64,000 bases of DNA, from assembly GCA_034670405.1 (NCBI GenBank), contig JAXDDX010000042.1, positions 742,001 through 806,000 of the forward strand, given 5' to 3'. Position 1 is the first letter of the stretch, and every line of letters begins with the position of its first letter. Below, piece after piece: positions 49,626 through 61,880 of this stretch. The position numbers were made by a program, and so were the translations under genes. Source of the stretch: Hoplostethus atlanticus (lineage: Eukaryota; Chordata; Actinopteri; Trachichthyiformes; Trachichthyidae). The notes below the pieces were generated by a model. That model was given only the letters and a program-made list of their open reading frames with translations. It was not told the origin of the DNA and did no database searches.

Positions 49626-50394
49626 GTGCAATTTTTTCATTTTTTTTTGCAGCAAAGAAGATTTTCTATCATCCTGGTTAAAATACCATATGTTTTTTAT
49701 TATTATTTAATGCAGTTTCATACAATTCTATTGATTTTATGTCATTATTTTTTGGAAGAAGTACACAAGCTGCAACTATTCATTAACAGGCATGAGAAAA
49801 AGCATCCTCTCCCATTCCCATAAATCATCTTTCAATCCCAAAAAATCATCTCACGACCCCTCGGCGTGACCCGGGCTCCCAGTTTGAGAACCGCTGCTCC
49901 GAATGCGTGTCTAACCACTGATATCACCTTGTCCTGTGCTACTTCAATGACACACTTAATTTAATACAGTATGAACATGTGGCAAGCCAGCATTCCACGT
50001 CCAAAACTCTCTTCCCAATACAGGGAGAACAGTGACTGGGAGCGAGGGGAATGGAAAAGTCTGTTGGCAGAAGAGCAGGAAGAAGCTGCAGATGTTGAGG
50101 CCATGTGTGTGCAGCTTTCAAATCAAACACGTTTCAAAGAAGGGTGTCACACTGTGCTACTTGAGTACAAACTCTTGGGTTTTTTAATATAAATGTAATG
50201 TCTTATAAAGGAAGGGATATTGTACATGAACTCTCAATGTCTTCCTCTGCAGGCTTGGGACGGCGACACTAAACATCCTGCTGATCTCAGTTGACTGACT
50301 TTGAGTTCTGATCTCAAAGTCATTTTCAGTATTTGTTAAGAAATCATGGGTTCTTCGGCTGTGTTTATCATTCACATGCTGTTTATCATCTTGT

Positions 50395-50520
50395 TTTTTC
50401 TCTGTTTCTTTCGGGGTGAGGTGCCTTCATGAGCCCCTTCGGGTTTCTTTGTCTCACAGCTTGTATTTCTTCCTTTATTCTTTTTCAGCTTTCATCATTT
50501 GTACGCACAAATAAGCCAAA
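50395..50520 (-). repeat. Interspersed repeat family C, copy 3
   Basis: The complement reads GAAGAAATACAAGCTGTGAG then ACAAAGAAACCCGAAGGGGC. Confidence 0.6.
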
Positions 50521-50599
50521 CTGAGGGCCTTCGCATGGATGTAACCTTGGCCATGTAACCTTGAAGTCGGACAGACTTCAATGACACTCCAAACATAAA

Positions 50600-50690
50600 A
50601 TATCATTTGCCATTTTATTCAAAGCACCTTACAGTAGTACCATGAGTGCATTTTAATGTCTTAACATGCCAATAACATGCTCTGTAATGA
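50600..50690 (-). mobile_element. SINE-like tail fragment
   Basis: AAAGCACCTTACAGTAGTAC followed by ATGAGTGCAT matches the tail of the copy at 41159-41290. Confidence 0.5.
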
Positions 50691-51529
50691 GCAAAAGGGT
50701 AGGGGAGACTCAACTAGAAACAGGAAGTAGTTTGACGTTGAACCAGCGCGGTGTCCCATTGTCACATGATCCTTTCATGGTGGAGGACCGCAATCTCCAC
50801 ATTCACATGTCCATAACAGATAATCTGCGTTTCAGAGTTTACGCTCATTTCACAAAGTGTTATGAAACTGTGTTGAATCAAGCCCCGCCCCCTGGCATCG
50901 GGCCCTCTGAACCCCACAGTAATACAACATGAACATGTGGCAAGGTAACACGTCTTCATGCGAATGCCAAGAAAGCTGATGATGCTAAACTTCACACATT
51001 TGTATCTATTGACTCAAGATGAGTAATTGCATTTCATAACTCCTGCGTAACTGTCTGCCGTCGCCCCAGGTGACAATAAAAAACCATGGTGCCTTTCCTG
51101 ATTCGTCATTTTCCACGGTAGCAGGAAGTTTTCAGTCTTTTCAGCCTCATCGGCTCACGCGCGCCTCTTGTTTGAACAAGTTGTTGTTGTCTTAGGATGT
51201 GGCTCCAGGCTACGGAATTAGGTGAAACACTGACAGACGGACTGACAGACAGGAAATGCCACAGCAGCTGCCGTATTCTGTTCTACCTGTATCTGGTGCA
51301 AAACAACGTCGAAGGAAGGCGGAGTTAAAGGGCAGTTTTTATGTTTATGAAATTAATTAAATTACATTTTCTTGTCATAATATAGTCAGAATTAACAATA
51401 AATGCCAATAAAATACATTATTTTTTTTTAATACAAAAATCCCATTACTTTTAGTTCCTGGGAATCGACGTATCTTTCGTGTTTGCATAAAAAAGTCCAA
51501 CCAATAAAACAAATCAACACCATGATTAC

Positions 51530-51605
51530 ATACATTTTCAGCATGGGGTAGTGGTGGGAATCAAACCCCTAACCCTGGCAGTGTTATGGCCACGCTCTAC
51601 CCACA
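51530..51605 (-). mobile_element. tRNA-derived SINE-like copy, head only
   Basis: The complement has GGGTAGAGCGTGGCCATAAC and AGGGGTTTGATTCCCACC (A- and B-box-like). The tail is missing. Confidence 0.7.
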
Positions 51606-51634
51606 CTCACACAGGACCACAATGAATACATACC

Positions 51635-51890
51635 TCAGTACTTTAAGGGTTAGAACTGTATATTTATTGGTCATGGAGAGTTTTAGTGTCCCATGATGGT
51701 CTGAATGCTGTTTCAGAGACTTTTCCACCCTGACAAGAATACAGTTCTGATTAAAACACCAACTACTTGTAATTTCTTTGTATGAAAATGGAAAAAATGG
51801 AAAAATACTGAATATTGGCACAACATTCAGCAGCTTCAATCCAAATATATAGGTATCAGTATCGGCCCTCACACTGGTCAAACAGTAATT
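51635..51890 (-). repeat. Interspersed repeat family A, copy 4 (truncated)
   Basis: Contains GACTTTTCCACCCTGACAAG and GGTATCAGTATCGGCC. Lacks the GGGAGGAACCTCC part. Confidence 0.8.
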
Positions 51891-52509
51891 GCTTTGAGCT
51901 CATCCTTAACTTTCTCTCCAGCAGCACCATGCATGCACATCAACCCAAAAAGTTTGAGGACCACAGTTTCCTCAACACCGTGGATTGTGATCACCAACTA
52001 AATCTATTTTCTTTTGTTGTGTCTGTGTGAAAACTGTGCCGTCACACAACGCCACATCAGCAGGGTAATTACCACTAACACACCTCATCAAATCTCAACA
52101 GTCCAGAGAACGGGAGCACACGAGTATAATTATCTGGCAAATCGAAGTCAAATTAGATTTTAATTACAATGTTAATTCTTTTGCACGGGGTTTGGTCTCG
52201 GTATATGCTCCCTAACGCGGTGTGTCCTGAGCACGGTGCCTCAAACAAACAAAATAAACAAACAAAACAAGAATGTATTTGCAGATGTAAGCGTATATGA
52301 AATCCAGCGGCTTGAGAAAGAAGTTGTAGTGCGTCAATTTGTCACGGGGGTTGTTACGCTGGAGAGGAAATCAAATGGGACGCTTAAAACAACAAAACTC
52401 ATTTATGGAGGCGGTGAAGTGATGAAGCTCATCAGGAGAGACGCCGTGACAAACCGCAAAGCTACAAACAAATACTTCTAATTGTTTAGAAAGAAGTCTA
52501 TTGGAAATA

Positions 52510-52640
52510 CGCTCTAAAAACTATGGGATCCTCAGGTCTTCTTCTAAGATCCAAGTGGAGAAATACTACAAACTATAGAAAATAGCAGAAAAGAAGAAGA
52601 GGAAGAACCTCTAAAGGGTCCTCAGGGGCCTTTTACTTTC
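52510..52640. repeat. GGTTCTTC-type interspersed repeat, copy 3
   Basis: Degraded: CTCAGGTCTTCTTCTAAGAT and GAAGAACCTCTAAAGGGTCC. Confidence 0.4.
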
Positions 52641-53738
52641 AGAAGGAAGAAAATCACCAAATCATGCCAAAGCAATGTTGTCTGATCTTTGACCTTGTTG
52701 TGTGATGTATTACTTACTATTTGCACAGTGATAAAACACAGAGGCAGAGTGAAAAACAAAACCATAAAAGAGACTGTGTTGTTGTTAGCACATCTGGTTA
52801 GCACACTAGCTAACGTATCTAGTAGAAGCTAGCGTTAGCAGTGGCTAGTAGTCCCATGTTAACAGTAACTAAACTAGCCTGCTGGCTAGTTAGCTAGCTA
52901 CCAGTTAGTTCAGGTTAACTAGCTGACTCTTCTCCAGCTCCAACTCAGAGTGTTTTGGAGTAGAGACTAGGGCTAAAGACAAGACAGTTTACTGAGTCAC
53001 AGTAACCTACATTTGGAGACAAATCTCATTTCAAGTCCCATTTGTCCAAATTCAATTCCTGTTTTTCCTCTCTCATCCGTTTGGTTTCCTTTGGTATAAA
53101 ACATGACAGCCTGGCTGGGTTGGTAAACATGAGCTGCTGTGTGACGTTTACTGACATCACGTTACAGGATTTCTGGGTACTGAAGTTCAAATAGTTACCT
53201 CTCGCTGCCATTTGCCACCATTTCTCGCCACCGATGTGCAAAGTTGCTCAGTGCAGCTTTAATGTTATCAAAAGGACCTCCACCCACACCACAACAACCC
53301 TTTTCAGGTATCTCTTTTTTATCCCGGGCATTATATACTTAGCCAACCAACTCCCCAATGGACCTCCATGATGGAGCCAGTCCTCTTCGTCCTCTGAAGG
53401 TCCTTGAAGTTCAGAACTGCAAGATATTTACAACGCCATTGTTTCATCGGGAGAAAAAGCTCGTTATCGATAATTGGAGAGGCGTAAGAAAATCAAGGCG
53501 CCTCAAGAAAACCAACCAAAGAAATATTAGTCACAATAACAAAGACTCATCGGGCCCTAATGGCATCTATAACTCATAATTACCTTAATAACTGTTATTT
53601 TAGCTTGTTTTTCCTCCTTTGAGAAAGCATTGTTTGTCACTAATGGCGTCTTAAGTTGAAATTGAGTGCCTTGCCCAGAAGTAAACAGCATCTATCAATC
53701 ATGACTTGAGGCCATGTGTCAAAATGCACAAAAGGCAA

Positions 53739-53740
<2 letters not shown>

Positions 53741-53776
<36 letters not shown>
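53741..53776. repeat. (GT)18 microsatellite
   Basis: Uninterrupted run in the upstream flank. Confidence 0.98.
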
Positions 53777-53777
<1 letters not shown>

Positions 53778-53879
53778 GGGGGGTTAAACAGCTGCTACCT
53801 GGTACTGGTGCATGGTAATTACACACAGTGACCCCAGATCAGTACCGCAGGCCAAGTCAGGGCTGGATTGTACTTCGTC

Positions 53880-53990
53880 ATAAGACAGACTCCAGTCATC
53901 ACAAGAGACACGCCTCCATGTTGGAAGAGCGGCAACAAAAACTAGGTTGTAGTGTTGTCACCTCTTCCTCCCTGACAGGAAAAAAATGAT
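53880..53990. repeat. Repeat pair H, upstream copy
   Basis: CCATGTTGGAAGAGCGGCAA ... TGTCACCTCTTCCTCCCTGA. Confidence 0.5.
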
Positions 53991-55944
53991 TATTGATTAT
54001 TATTATTGATGTAGTGGTTAGGTGTAAGGTGTTCAGATTGTATTTCAATCATTGTGAGCCATCGGGAGGAAGCGTCGTTCTGACCTTTGATTTTAGCATC
54101 ACTTTTCCAGCATGGTAACCACGGTAACCACTTTCCAAACATTAAGTGACGTCAGTGACCCAAACAACCACCGTCATCAACAAATATCAACAAATATCAA
54201 CAATATTTCCAGAAAAGCATACATTTCTGCTTTATTCCATTTAAAGGAAAAGTCCTGTTGCGCTGTTGATCATCAGTTTGTGATGTTCAACACATTCCAG
54301 GTATTTTGTGATGACTGTAATTTTGACGTCACTTTCCCTCAACCTCAACCCGCCTTGTCTACTTCAGTTAGTGATTTCCTACGTTTCCCAGAATGACTTT
54401 CGACAACTCCCAGGGAAAGGTTGTGAACTTGTTGCTTTCAATCAAAGGAGGACGTTTAGTCATAGAAACATGTTGAACGTGTGATCATTCAGCTGTTGGT
54501 TATACGGCTTGGGTCTTGTGGTTGCAATGCATTCTGGTCTATCTTGGCTACTGTCTCTCTCCTCTCCTCTGATGGATTTCTCCTGTATGATTGTTGATCG
54601 TCGGTCTAGAAAGAAGCCCTTGCTCTTTGATTCTGATTGGCTGACACCAAAACCTGACGGTTAACGTTGATGGTTTAGACCATGAAACATTTTCTGATGT
54701 CAGACTGGAAATATCTCAACGTGACGTCACGTCGTCTACGATTGGCCAGTTATCCACGGGAAACAGAAACATAGACCAAACAACAAAATGAGCCCTGAAA
54801 TACAAGGTGCATTGACAATTGTCTTAGAGTAGATTTTTCCTTTTAAATATTTCTGCCTCGGCCTAAAAAGGTGTGTAAACTATATGTCTGGTTTTGGGTT
54901 GAGGTGGGTTTCGCCTCCACGACATCCCTGCACCCTGGGTTGTACATCTCCACTGGCCTCGTCGTCCTCAGCGGCAGACGTTCCCGTTTAGAGGACGATA
55001 GACGGCGAGGCGTCGTCCAGATAATGAAATGAATCCACGTTTGATCCTCTCGCCGGCGCCCAGTAATTGTTCTTGATTCCCCCTTTGTGTTTCACGCTTG
55101 ACTCGGCCCTCATCTCGGCGGCGTGTATGAAGACGTGTTCGTTCCCCCTATCAGTGACAGCAGAGTTCAGTGATTAACAAATTAAGGATCTTCTTTGCCT
55201 TAATATGTCTTGAGGCTTCTTTTCAGTTCGCTCCCGCAGAAACATGTTTGGCAGTGACAGCACCTCTGCTCCCATGTTTAATTGGATTAGAGGGAAGTCG
55301 GGATTAATACCCTCTCAAATGGGGCATGGTGGGGTGGGGGTGGAGTCGGGGGGTGGATGAGGGGAAAACAGGTGATGAAGTCGTTTCAGAATACCTCCTT
55401 AACTTCTCCTACAGCGCTGTTAAGACATCAAGGAGCTCAGCGGCGTATCAGGGGAGGATGAGAGAGGATGAACAGATTACCGTCAGGGAAACATCCAGCC
55501 TGAAGTTCATCCATGAGGCCGAAGGATGCTGAAGCAGGGTTTACCAGTCTGGGACCTGACCCGGTTGGACTGGATCCATTTGAGAAACAATGTTTTTTAG
55601 TTACTGATCGTCTCTAAAATGTTGTTTTCTATTATTATTTTAAGTAACTAATGACTTCAATAATAATCTGGAAATGATTTTTGGGCGAATGACACATGAA
55701 CAGAAATGTCCCTCTCACATTAAACTAATAGAATGACTTGGTGATGTCCCTGGCGTGTTTTAGTTTTATGCCAACAGTAATGTTGCCAGCCCAGACATCA
55801 CATTGTGTAAATGCTGGATGTCGTTTTGGAATGAAACTCTGACAACGCCTCTGATTCTGGGTCAGATGAAGTCAAGGCTCCATCAAGGACAATATGGAGC
55901 GACGGCCGACCCTCCTAGTCTCCCTGCATCATCCCTGTTTGTGT

Positions 55945-56010
55945 CTGGGTTGGAAGGACGCAAGGAAGGGTGGAAGGGCAGAAGGAAGGAAGGAAGCAAG
56001 GAAGGAGGGT
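55945..56010. repeat. (GGAA)n-rich tract
   Basis: Repeated AAGG/GAAG words on the + strand. Confidence 0.85.
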
Positions 56011-56154
56011 GTTACTCACACCCAGCCGTCCATAACTGCTCAGTCAAAGAGTGCAAAGAGTACCCCTTGTTCCAATCCCAGTGTGGGACAGGGTACTGAC
56101 AGCTGTGGGCTAGCCAGGGCTGCTTGTGGCTCCATCCTGAAGGAGAATTGTTGT

Positions 56155-56315
56155 TGGGAAAAATAAAGTTTGGCTGTTTTCAGCCAACAGAAGTCTAGAG
56201 GGAACTGGTGCCGAGTTGGTGAGACACCAGAGGTTTGTTTGGTTTGTTTCTCCAGTATTGATGCAAGACAGATGCAGATAAACAAATGACTTGTACAATG
56301 ACTAACACCGTCCAA
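56155..56315 (+). repeat. Interspersed repeat family D copy, upstream flank
   Basis: GACAGATGCAGATAAACAAA followed by GACTTGTACAATGACTAACA. Confidence 0.55.
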
Positions 56316-56864
56316 GCAGAAACGCATTCATCATTGTGCAATGTGAGTAGGTCAGTGAGGTGGGGGGGGTGGGGGGTGGAGCAGGGAGGGTATTAATACT
56401 CTGTAAGTGAATCTGTGGAGGAAGGGTCTTGATTTCAAACCTGCTTCCCCAAACAGTGAATCCTTGCTTCCTCTCGCTATCAGACACTGCAGCTTGTCAG
56501 TGGAAACACAACCATCAGTCTGAATCCATCCACCCCCCCCCACCTCCACCCCTCCACCTCCACCCCCGTCCTCCTTGTTTCTCTGCTCTGTTTACGTGGC
56601 TGACATGCAGCCTCGGCGCTGGCAGCTTGGTCCATCAAAAGGCACCTGCTGCTTGTGATTGTTTGCTCACCTTCCTGTCCTGGAGCGGTGAGATGAGTGT
56701 CAGCGGTGTTGCGCTCTCAACCATCTTTGTGTTTTTTTCCACTCTGATGAAATGTCTTCCAGGCTGCGGAAGAGGATGACGGAAAAGTCACGCTAAAGCT
56801 CTTTTCAGTGTGTGGTCTCAGGGTGGGTGTCACGGGAAGAAGGAGTTTCATCATCTCATCACAT

Positions 56865-57000
56865 GGCCGTTTAGCCGACGCTCTCATCCTGTGATTTACA
56901 GTGAGTGTGCAGGTAGGGGCTGCAGAGTGTTGCTCAAGGGCATTTGGAAAGGAGAGATCGGCTGTTGTGGGGATTGAACGTGTCAACTTCCACATACAAC
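56865..57000 (-). mobile_element. SINE-like copy, extended type
   Basis: GTTTAGCCGACGCTCTCATC, then GTTGCTCAAGGGCATTTGG, then GGGGATTGAACG. The same TTGCTCAAG-type words occur near 17048 and 48020. Shorter fragments of this family lie at 57100-57180 and 57340-57375. Confidence 0.55.
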
Positions 57001-57600
57001 TTCCACATACGTGTGAACTTCCACATACAACTTCCACACAAAAACTTCCACATAGTCTCTCCAGCATGAAACCAGCTTGCTGACCAGGTCGGTCTCACGC
57101 TGGGAGTCACATTTCATCATCTCATGACGTCTTTCAGAAGGATGCCCAGGGATCGAACCTGTGAACTTCCATGTGAAAAGGGGATCATGACCTTGCTGAC
57201 CAGTTAGGTCTCAGGGTGGGTGTAAAGATAAAGATGAATTTGGGTCATTTTGGATGAAGTTGGAGGCCAAAGAAATGCAGCTATCATCTAAAAAACAGAA
57301 TCGTGATGACATGAGATAACAGGTTGCAGGTGATTCCTTTAGCCGCTCTCACCCAGAGTGAGTTACAACAGTACGCTGAGCTGAAATCACAAGATCACCA
57401 ACATTACAACCAACACTGAGCAGAACAAGGAGCCACAGTGGTTTGGCAGAAGATAAGAAATGTTCCTGTGGACCTTGAACGGTTATACATGATAGAGAGG
57501 ATGAGAACTAAGAGGTGAGGAAAGAGGAAGAAAGGTTTTGACTCCAAGACAGGAGCAGACTAGAGCAAGCAGAGGAGGAGGTTGCACAGAAATGTGTCGA

Positions 57601-57656
57601 CACATGCACTCCTCACATGCACTCCTCACATGCACTCCTCACATGCACTGCTCACA
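57601..57656. repeat. 13-bp tandem repeat, 4 copies
   Basis: CACATGCACTCCT repeated three times and a fourth with CTGCT. Confidence 0.95.
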
Positions 57657-57701
57657 TGGCCTCAAGCACATTGTGGTGTGCTATGTCACGGTGCAAAAGC
57701 T

Positions 57702-57704
57702 CTG

Positions 57705-57754
<50 letters not shown>
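57702..57754. repeat. (GT)n microsatellite
   Basis: Run with one GCGT interruption near 57710. Confidence 0.98.
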
Positions 57755-57755
<1 letters not shown>

Positions 57756-60700
57756 CTGGATGAGTAAATCAGGGTCAGACAAACAGTAAGTAAGAGAAAG
57801 AGAACCAAGGGGGGAAATAACAAACAAACAAATAACATTTACTCTCTTTACTGAGTAGTACTTATACTTTTTGAGTATTTGAGTAAGTCAGTAATTTACT
57901 TGTACTTGTATGTCGTGGTAGTATTTCACATCACTGACGCTTCCACATGCTTGGAACTGGGATAAACTTAACTGGTGTCAGGATGCAGGACTTTTGATGT
58001 GGACATCAGGAGCCAAATTCATGTCAGTCAGAATGAATTTGATTTGATATATTGAGGTTCATATTCTACTCAGAGGAGCTTTAAGTATGTTTTGAAGTAT
58101 TGTACTGTTATCCTACAGCGTGCAGGTTGTGTAGGCTCTCTGTAAGCGTTGCATTAGTAACTTAACTAACTGTATCATTGTTAACATCCACCAGCTGCAG
58201 TATTACTGGTTTGTTTACCTGCTTGTTGTCTGACTAGTTCTAGTTGGATCACTAATAGCAAAAGAAACATCAGGATATTGATGTTATTGAGTTCTTTAAT
58301 CACAGATCATCACAGACACACCTGCCCTCCTATCACTGTATTAAGTAACCTCTTGTATAGAAGCCGTCTGTGTTGTCAGGCCGTGGTTCAGGTCTCATTC
58401 TAGCGCTGTGTTATTTAGTCCTGGTTACCTGTACGGGACTAGTTAGTGGTTTAGCTTGTTTAGTTATTTTGGATCTCGTGACTCTAACCGTCCACACCTT
58501 GGTTTCATCCGGTCCTGCCTGCCATCGTCTTTCCAGATCCAATCAGTCATAAATATCAGTCCTATCTTTTAAATGCTCAACATTTCTATAACAATGAGCA
58601 ATATCACATATTGAACTCTGGAAAAGATCATAAGGAATAATTCATGCTTTTTAAGTAACTAACTTTTACTCAGTACATTTTAAATGCACTTTTTACTTTT
58701 ACTCTTTATATTTTTACTCCAGTCATTTTTCTTGAGCAACGTCTCCACACAGGAACAGCGCTTCTACTTGAGGAAGATATTTTGGCACTTCTTCCACCCC
58801 TGAAGAGAACGAGCAGCCTCGGCGCTGATGTGGAACCAGAGCCGAAGCCCTTTCAAGTAGCTGTTGCCTCACATGTCGGGCTCCGGCGCTGCTGAACGCT
58901 GACAGGGGCTGATCGGCGAGGGCCAATCCTCCACAGCTTAATGATCGTTCCACAGCGCCCTGTCCCCGCAGGGCAGACACACTTTTAAAGAAGGAAGTCC
59001 ACAAGCCTTGCTGTCGCTCGAGTCGGCAGCGGATAATCCGTTCAACCTCGTCACCTCCGATACAGCCCAGGACGCTCGCTCTCCCGTCGCCCCGGTCCAC
59101 CAGCACCGGTTCAAACCGCCCGGGGCGCTTGGTGCTAGATGGCAGAGAACAATCGGCGTGTTTACAGTTCATCTTGCCGATGTTTTTTCCAGCCTCTCAT
59201 GGGAGTCTTGACACTTTTTCCAACACTGGGTGAAAAGTTGCTGGCACATTGTTGTTTTGGTGTAGCTGGGGATGGGTGTTGACCCTGCATGACCCCGGGA
59301 CAGGGCAGGACTGACGCTTACGTTAGCTCACTATGTAAGAATGATGCATGTGGTATTTCATGTATTTCCCCAGTGGGCCTTCTGATGGTGCATGACCTTT
59401 CACCCCCTCAGCTCTTATTTCTGTCTTTATCTTTCATTGTTGACGTGATGATTCACAGGAATTTTGTCTGGTGGTTTGCAATGTGTTTGAACTAGAAATC
59501 AAATCATCTGCTTTTCTCATGCTTTTCACTAGAAAATGTGAAGTTGATTCAGATTGCGTCACAGCTTCGTGCCTCACTAAATCCCTCTTCCTCATTTTGA
59601 ATTCCTTCCACAGATAATCTGACACCACCAGAGATATCTGTGTGTGATTAGAGACAACTGTATTTGAAAATGCACCTATTTGTGTGAATTTGTTCCCCCT
59701 CCAAAACGTTGGCTGCTGCATCAGCTCTGCCGAAGACTTCCCCCCCGATCCCGGCCCTTTAATGGATTTACCTAAGCAGTCACACTCGACTTCACGCACG
59801 GACATACCTCCTCACTCAACTTGACAAGCTTGCCGGTCCGCATTTACTCTGACGACCAGGAATATCTAACGCATGTGACAAAGTCCTCAGACAGACCGGG
59901 GAGGGGGGGCGGAGCTCAGCGTCACATCTCTTGACAGCTGCCATTTTCAGTACCGAGCTTCGCCCTCCTCGCCAGCCGACCGCCAAGTCCCCATCAACTT
60001 TACTCTCTTGCCCGCCTTCCCCTGCTCAGGTTTCCAGAGTGCAGACTGGCGACAGCGAGGGGAGTCGGCGCCATGTCACCGGAGATTAGCCACCGAGGGC
60101 CACCGGGCTTCCACCCTGAGTGACGGCAAGAGAAGCCAAAAAATGAGAAACATCCTCAACTTTCTGAAGAGGTTTCAATACGACTTTCTATCGTGTTGTA
60201 TATCATATCATGTTGTGAAAATGTTGCGCTCATTCGGGTCGATGTGGACTTTGGCCTCCTCCTGCCTGTCGCGCTAAGTGAAATGCATGCTGGGTAAGCT
60301 TGACTGGATAACTTCCTTTTGAATTATGGTTTTGAAAAGTAAAGTTGGTGCAGTAAAATGGAGCGAGACAGAACAGCTCCTCACGGGGATCAATAAAGTT
60401 TCTGATCTAACATGACAAACAGACTAAACAGCTAAAGAGTTTCAGTATTAGCAGAGACACAACAAACTGATTTCTTATCTCTGTGGATGTTTTCAGGCGT
60501 GAGAAGTGATGCAGATGAGTCGAGATGAGTGATCAAATGTGATGCAAACCTGACAAGTTGTTTTAAGGAACGAGCTTTGTTGAGGTTAAAAACACAACGA
60601 TGACAAAACGACGCCTCAGCCAAGGACTGAGTGTAACGTTGGACACAAACGGACAAAGGAATTATCCAAAGTGACTCTGGATCAGGAGAGTTACAGCTCA

Positions 60701-61399
60701 TCTGATCACGAAGCTGAGATAGTCTGGCTAGGAAACCAGTGAATCTCTGCAGTTCTCAGAAGAGTAATCAATAACCTCTACAGATCCTCCCCAGCCAAGA
60801 CACGAGTTAGAGAAAACACATGTTATGTATTTTAGACGTTTCTGGATCAGTGACTCGAGCCTTTGTTTAGAGACGTTGTTGTTTGGAGGACTCGGTACAT
60901 GGAGGGAGAAGAACTCTCGTAACCTAGAAAGCAGCAAAACAAACAGAAAACACAATGACGTGACGAGCCGAGCACAGAGGAGGATCACGACGGGAAGCAG
61001 ACATGTTTCACTTGTTTGTTTCACCTTTTATTTCAGCTACAGCAGAATAAAATCTTCTCTCGGCCCCACTTCTAAAACCAGTTTAGCTATTTATGCTGCA
61101 GTAGTAATGTTGAGGATTATTTCTTAAATGTTATATACTTATTTTGTATACTTCAAACTTCTCACAGCTGAAAAGAACGGATTTGAGAAGTGATGCTTCT
61201 GTGATTTCTCATCGTATTTACTCTCGTCAGGTTCTTTCATTGTTTCAGTTAGTTGTTTTTTTCATGGCATCATCGCAGCATCACGACTGTCCTCCCCGGG
61301 CTGACAGCACCAGAGTCAAACCCTTGAGATCGCGACAACGCTCGGCCTCCGTATTCTAGTTGCTTTGAAAAACATCATTTCCCAAGAAAGTGAAAACTA

Positions 61400-61880
61400 G
61401 TTTCAAAGTTTGAGGCGGTCCGTTGAACGCATTTTCGACTCGCTAGGCACAAGAGTGTCTTCGCGGCGCCGTGTGAGCATCCACCATCAGACCGTCCGCT
61501 ACCACGTCCCAGCTCACCCCGAGGCCCTGTCCCTGTAATGCACACCACCGCCGCTTACCGCAGCATCTCCCCTGGCGTGAGGACAGCCGCAGCACAGCAG
61601 CACACTTTCCTCATCCCGGGACAACTGTGTGAACTTTTAATGCGATTACCGACTGCGTAGGACGACGCGAGTCCGGGGCCGCGGCGGCGTCCGTTTTCCC
61701 AAAGCGAACATAAGAGGTTTGGATGGATGATGGGAAGTATCCGTGCAGATCCCTCCTGGCGATCACCCCGGCCCCCTTCTCCGGCCATCCTCTAATTCCC
61801 AAAGGGTCGCCGGTCTAATCCTAAAGTGCTGTGACAGTAATGAGCGCTGCGGCGGTGCGGTCCGCGGCTCCCAGATTAAA
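61400..61880. promoter_or_regulatory. CpG-rich block, possible promoter or first exon
   Basis: Dense CG dinucleotides (for example GGGGCCGCGGCGGCGTCC near 61675). On the minus strand GAGATGCTGCG is followed by a consensus donor GTAAGC at 61553-61558. The associated open frame (61559-61788) shows no known domain. Could be a non-coding first exon of an unidentified minus-strand transcript. Confidence 0.35.

Larger units (their letters stand above)
48641..54100. other. antxr2 upstream flank, proximal part; no gene recognised
   Basis: Non-coding as far as I can see. It holds SINE-like copies (49500-49625, 50600-50690, 51530-51605), a family C copy (50395-50520), a family A copy (51635-51890), a family E copy (52510-52640), a region rich in GCTAGC/GTTAGC words (52790-52925) and (GT)18 (53741-53776). 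52050-52200 is AT-rich, non-repetitive, with several TAATTA-like words. Confidence 0.65.
54101..58720. other. Upstream intergenic, middle part; no gene recognised
   Basis: Contains two perfect CRE octamers (54147-54154, 54722-54729), family D (56155-56315) and SINE-like (56865-57000, 57100-57180, 57340-57375) copies, a GAAG-rich run (55945-56010), a short 13-bp tandem repeat and a (GT)n run (57702-57754). 55000-55320 is non-repetitive with a mix of CpG and AT-rich words and could be conserved non-coding sequence. Confidence 0.6.
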
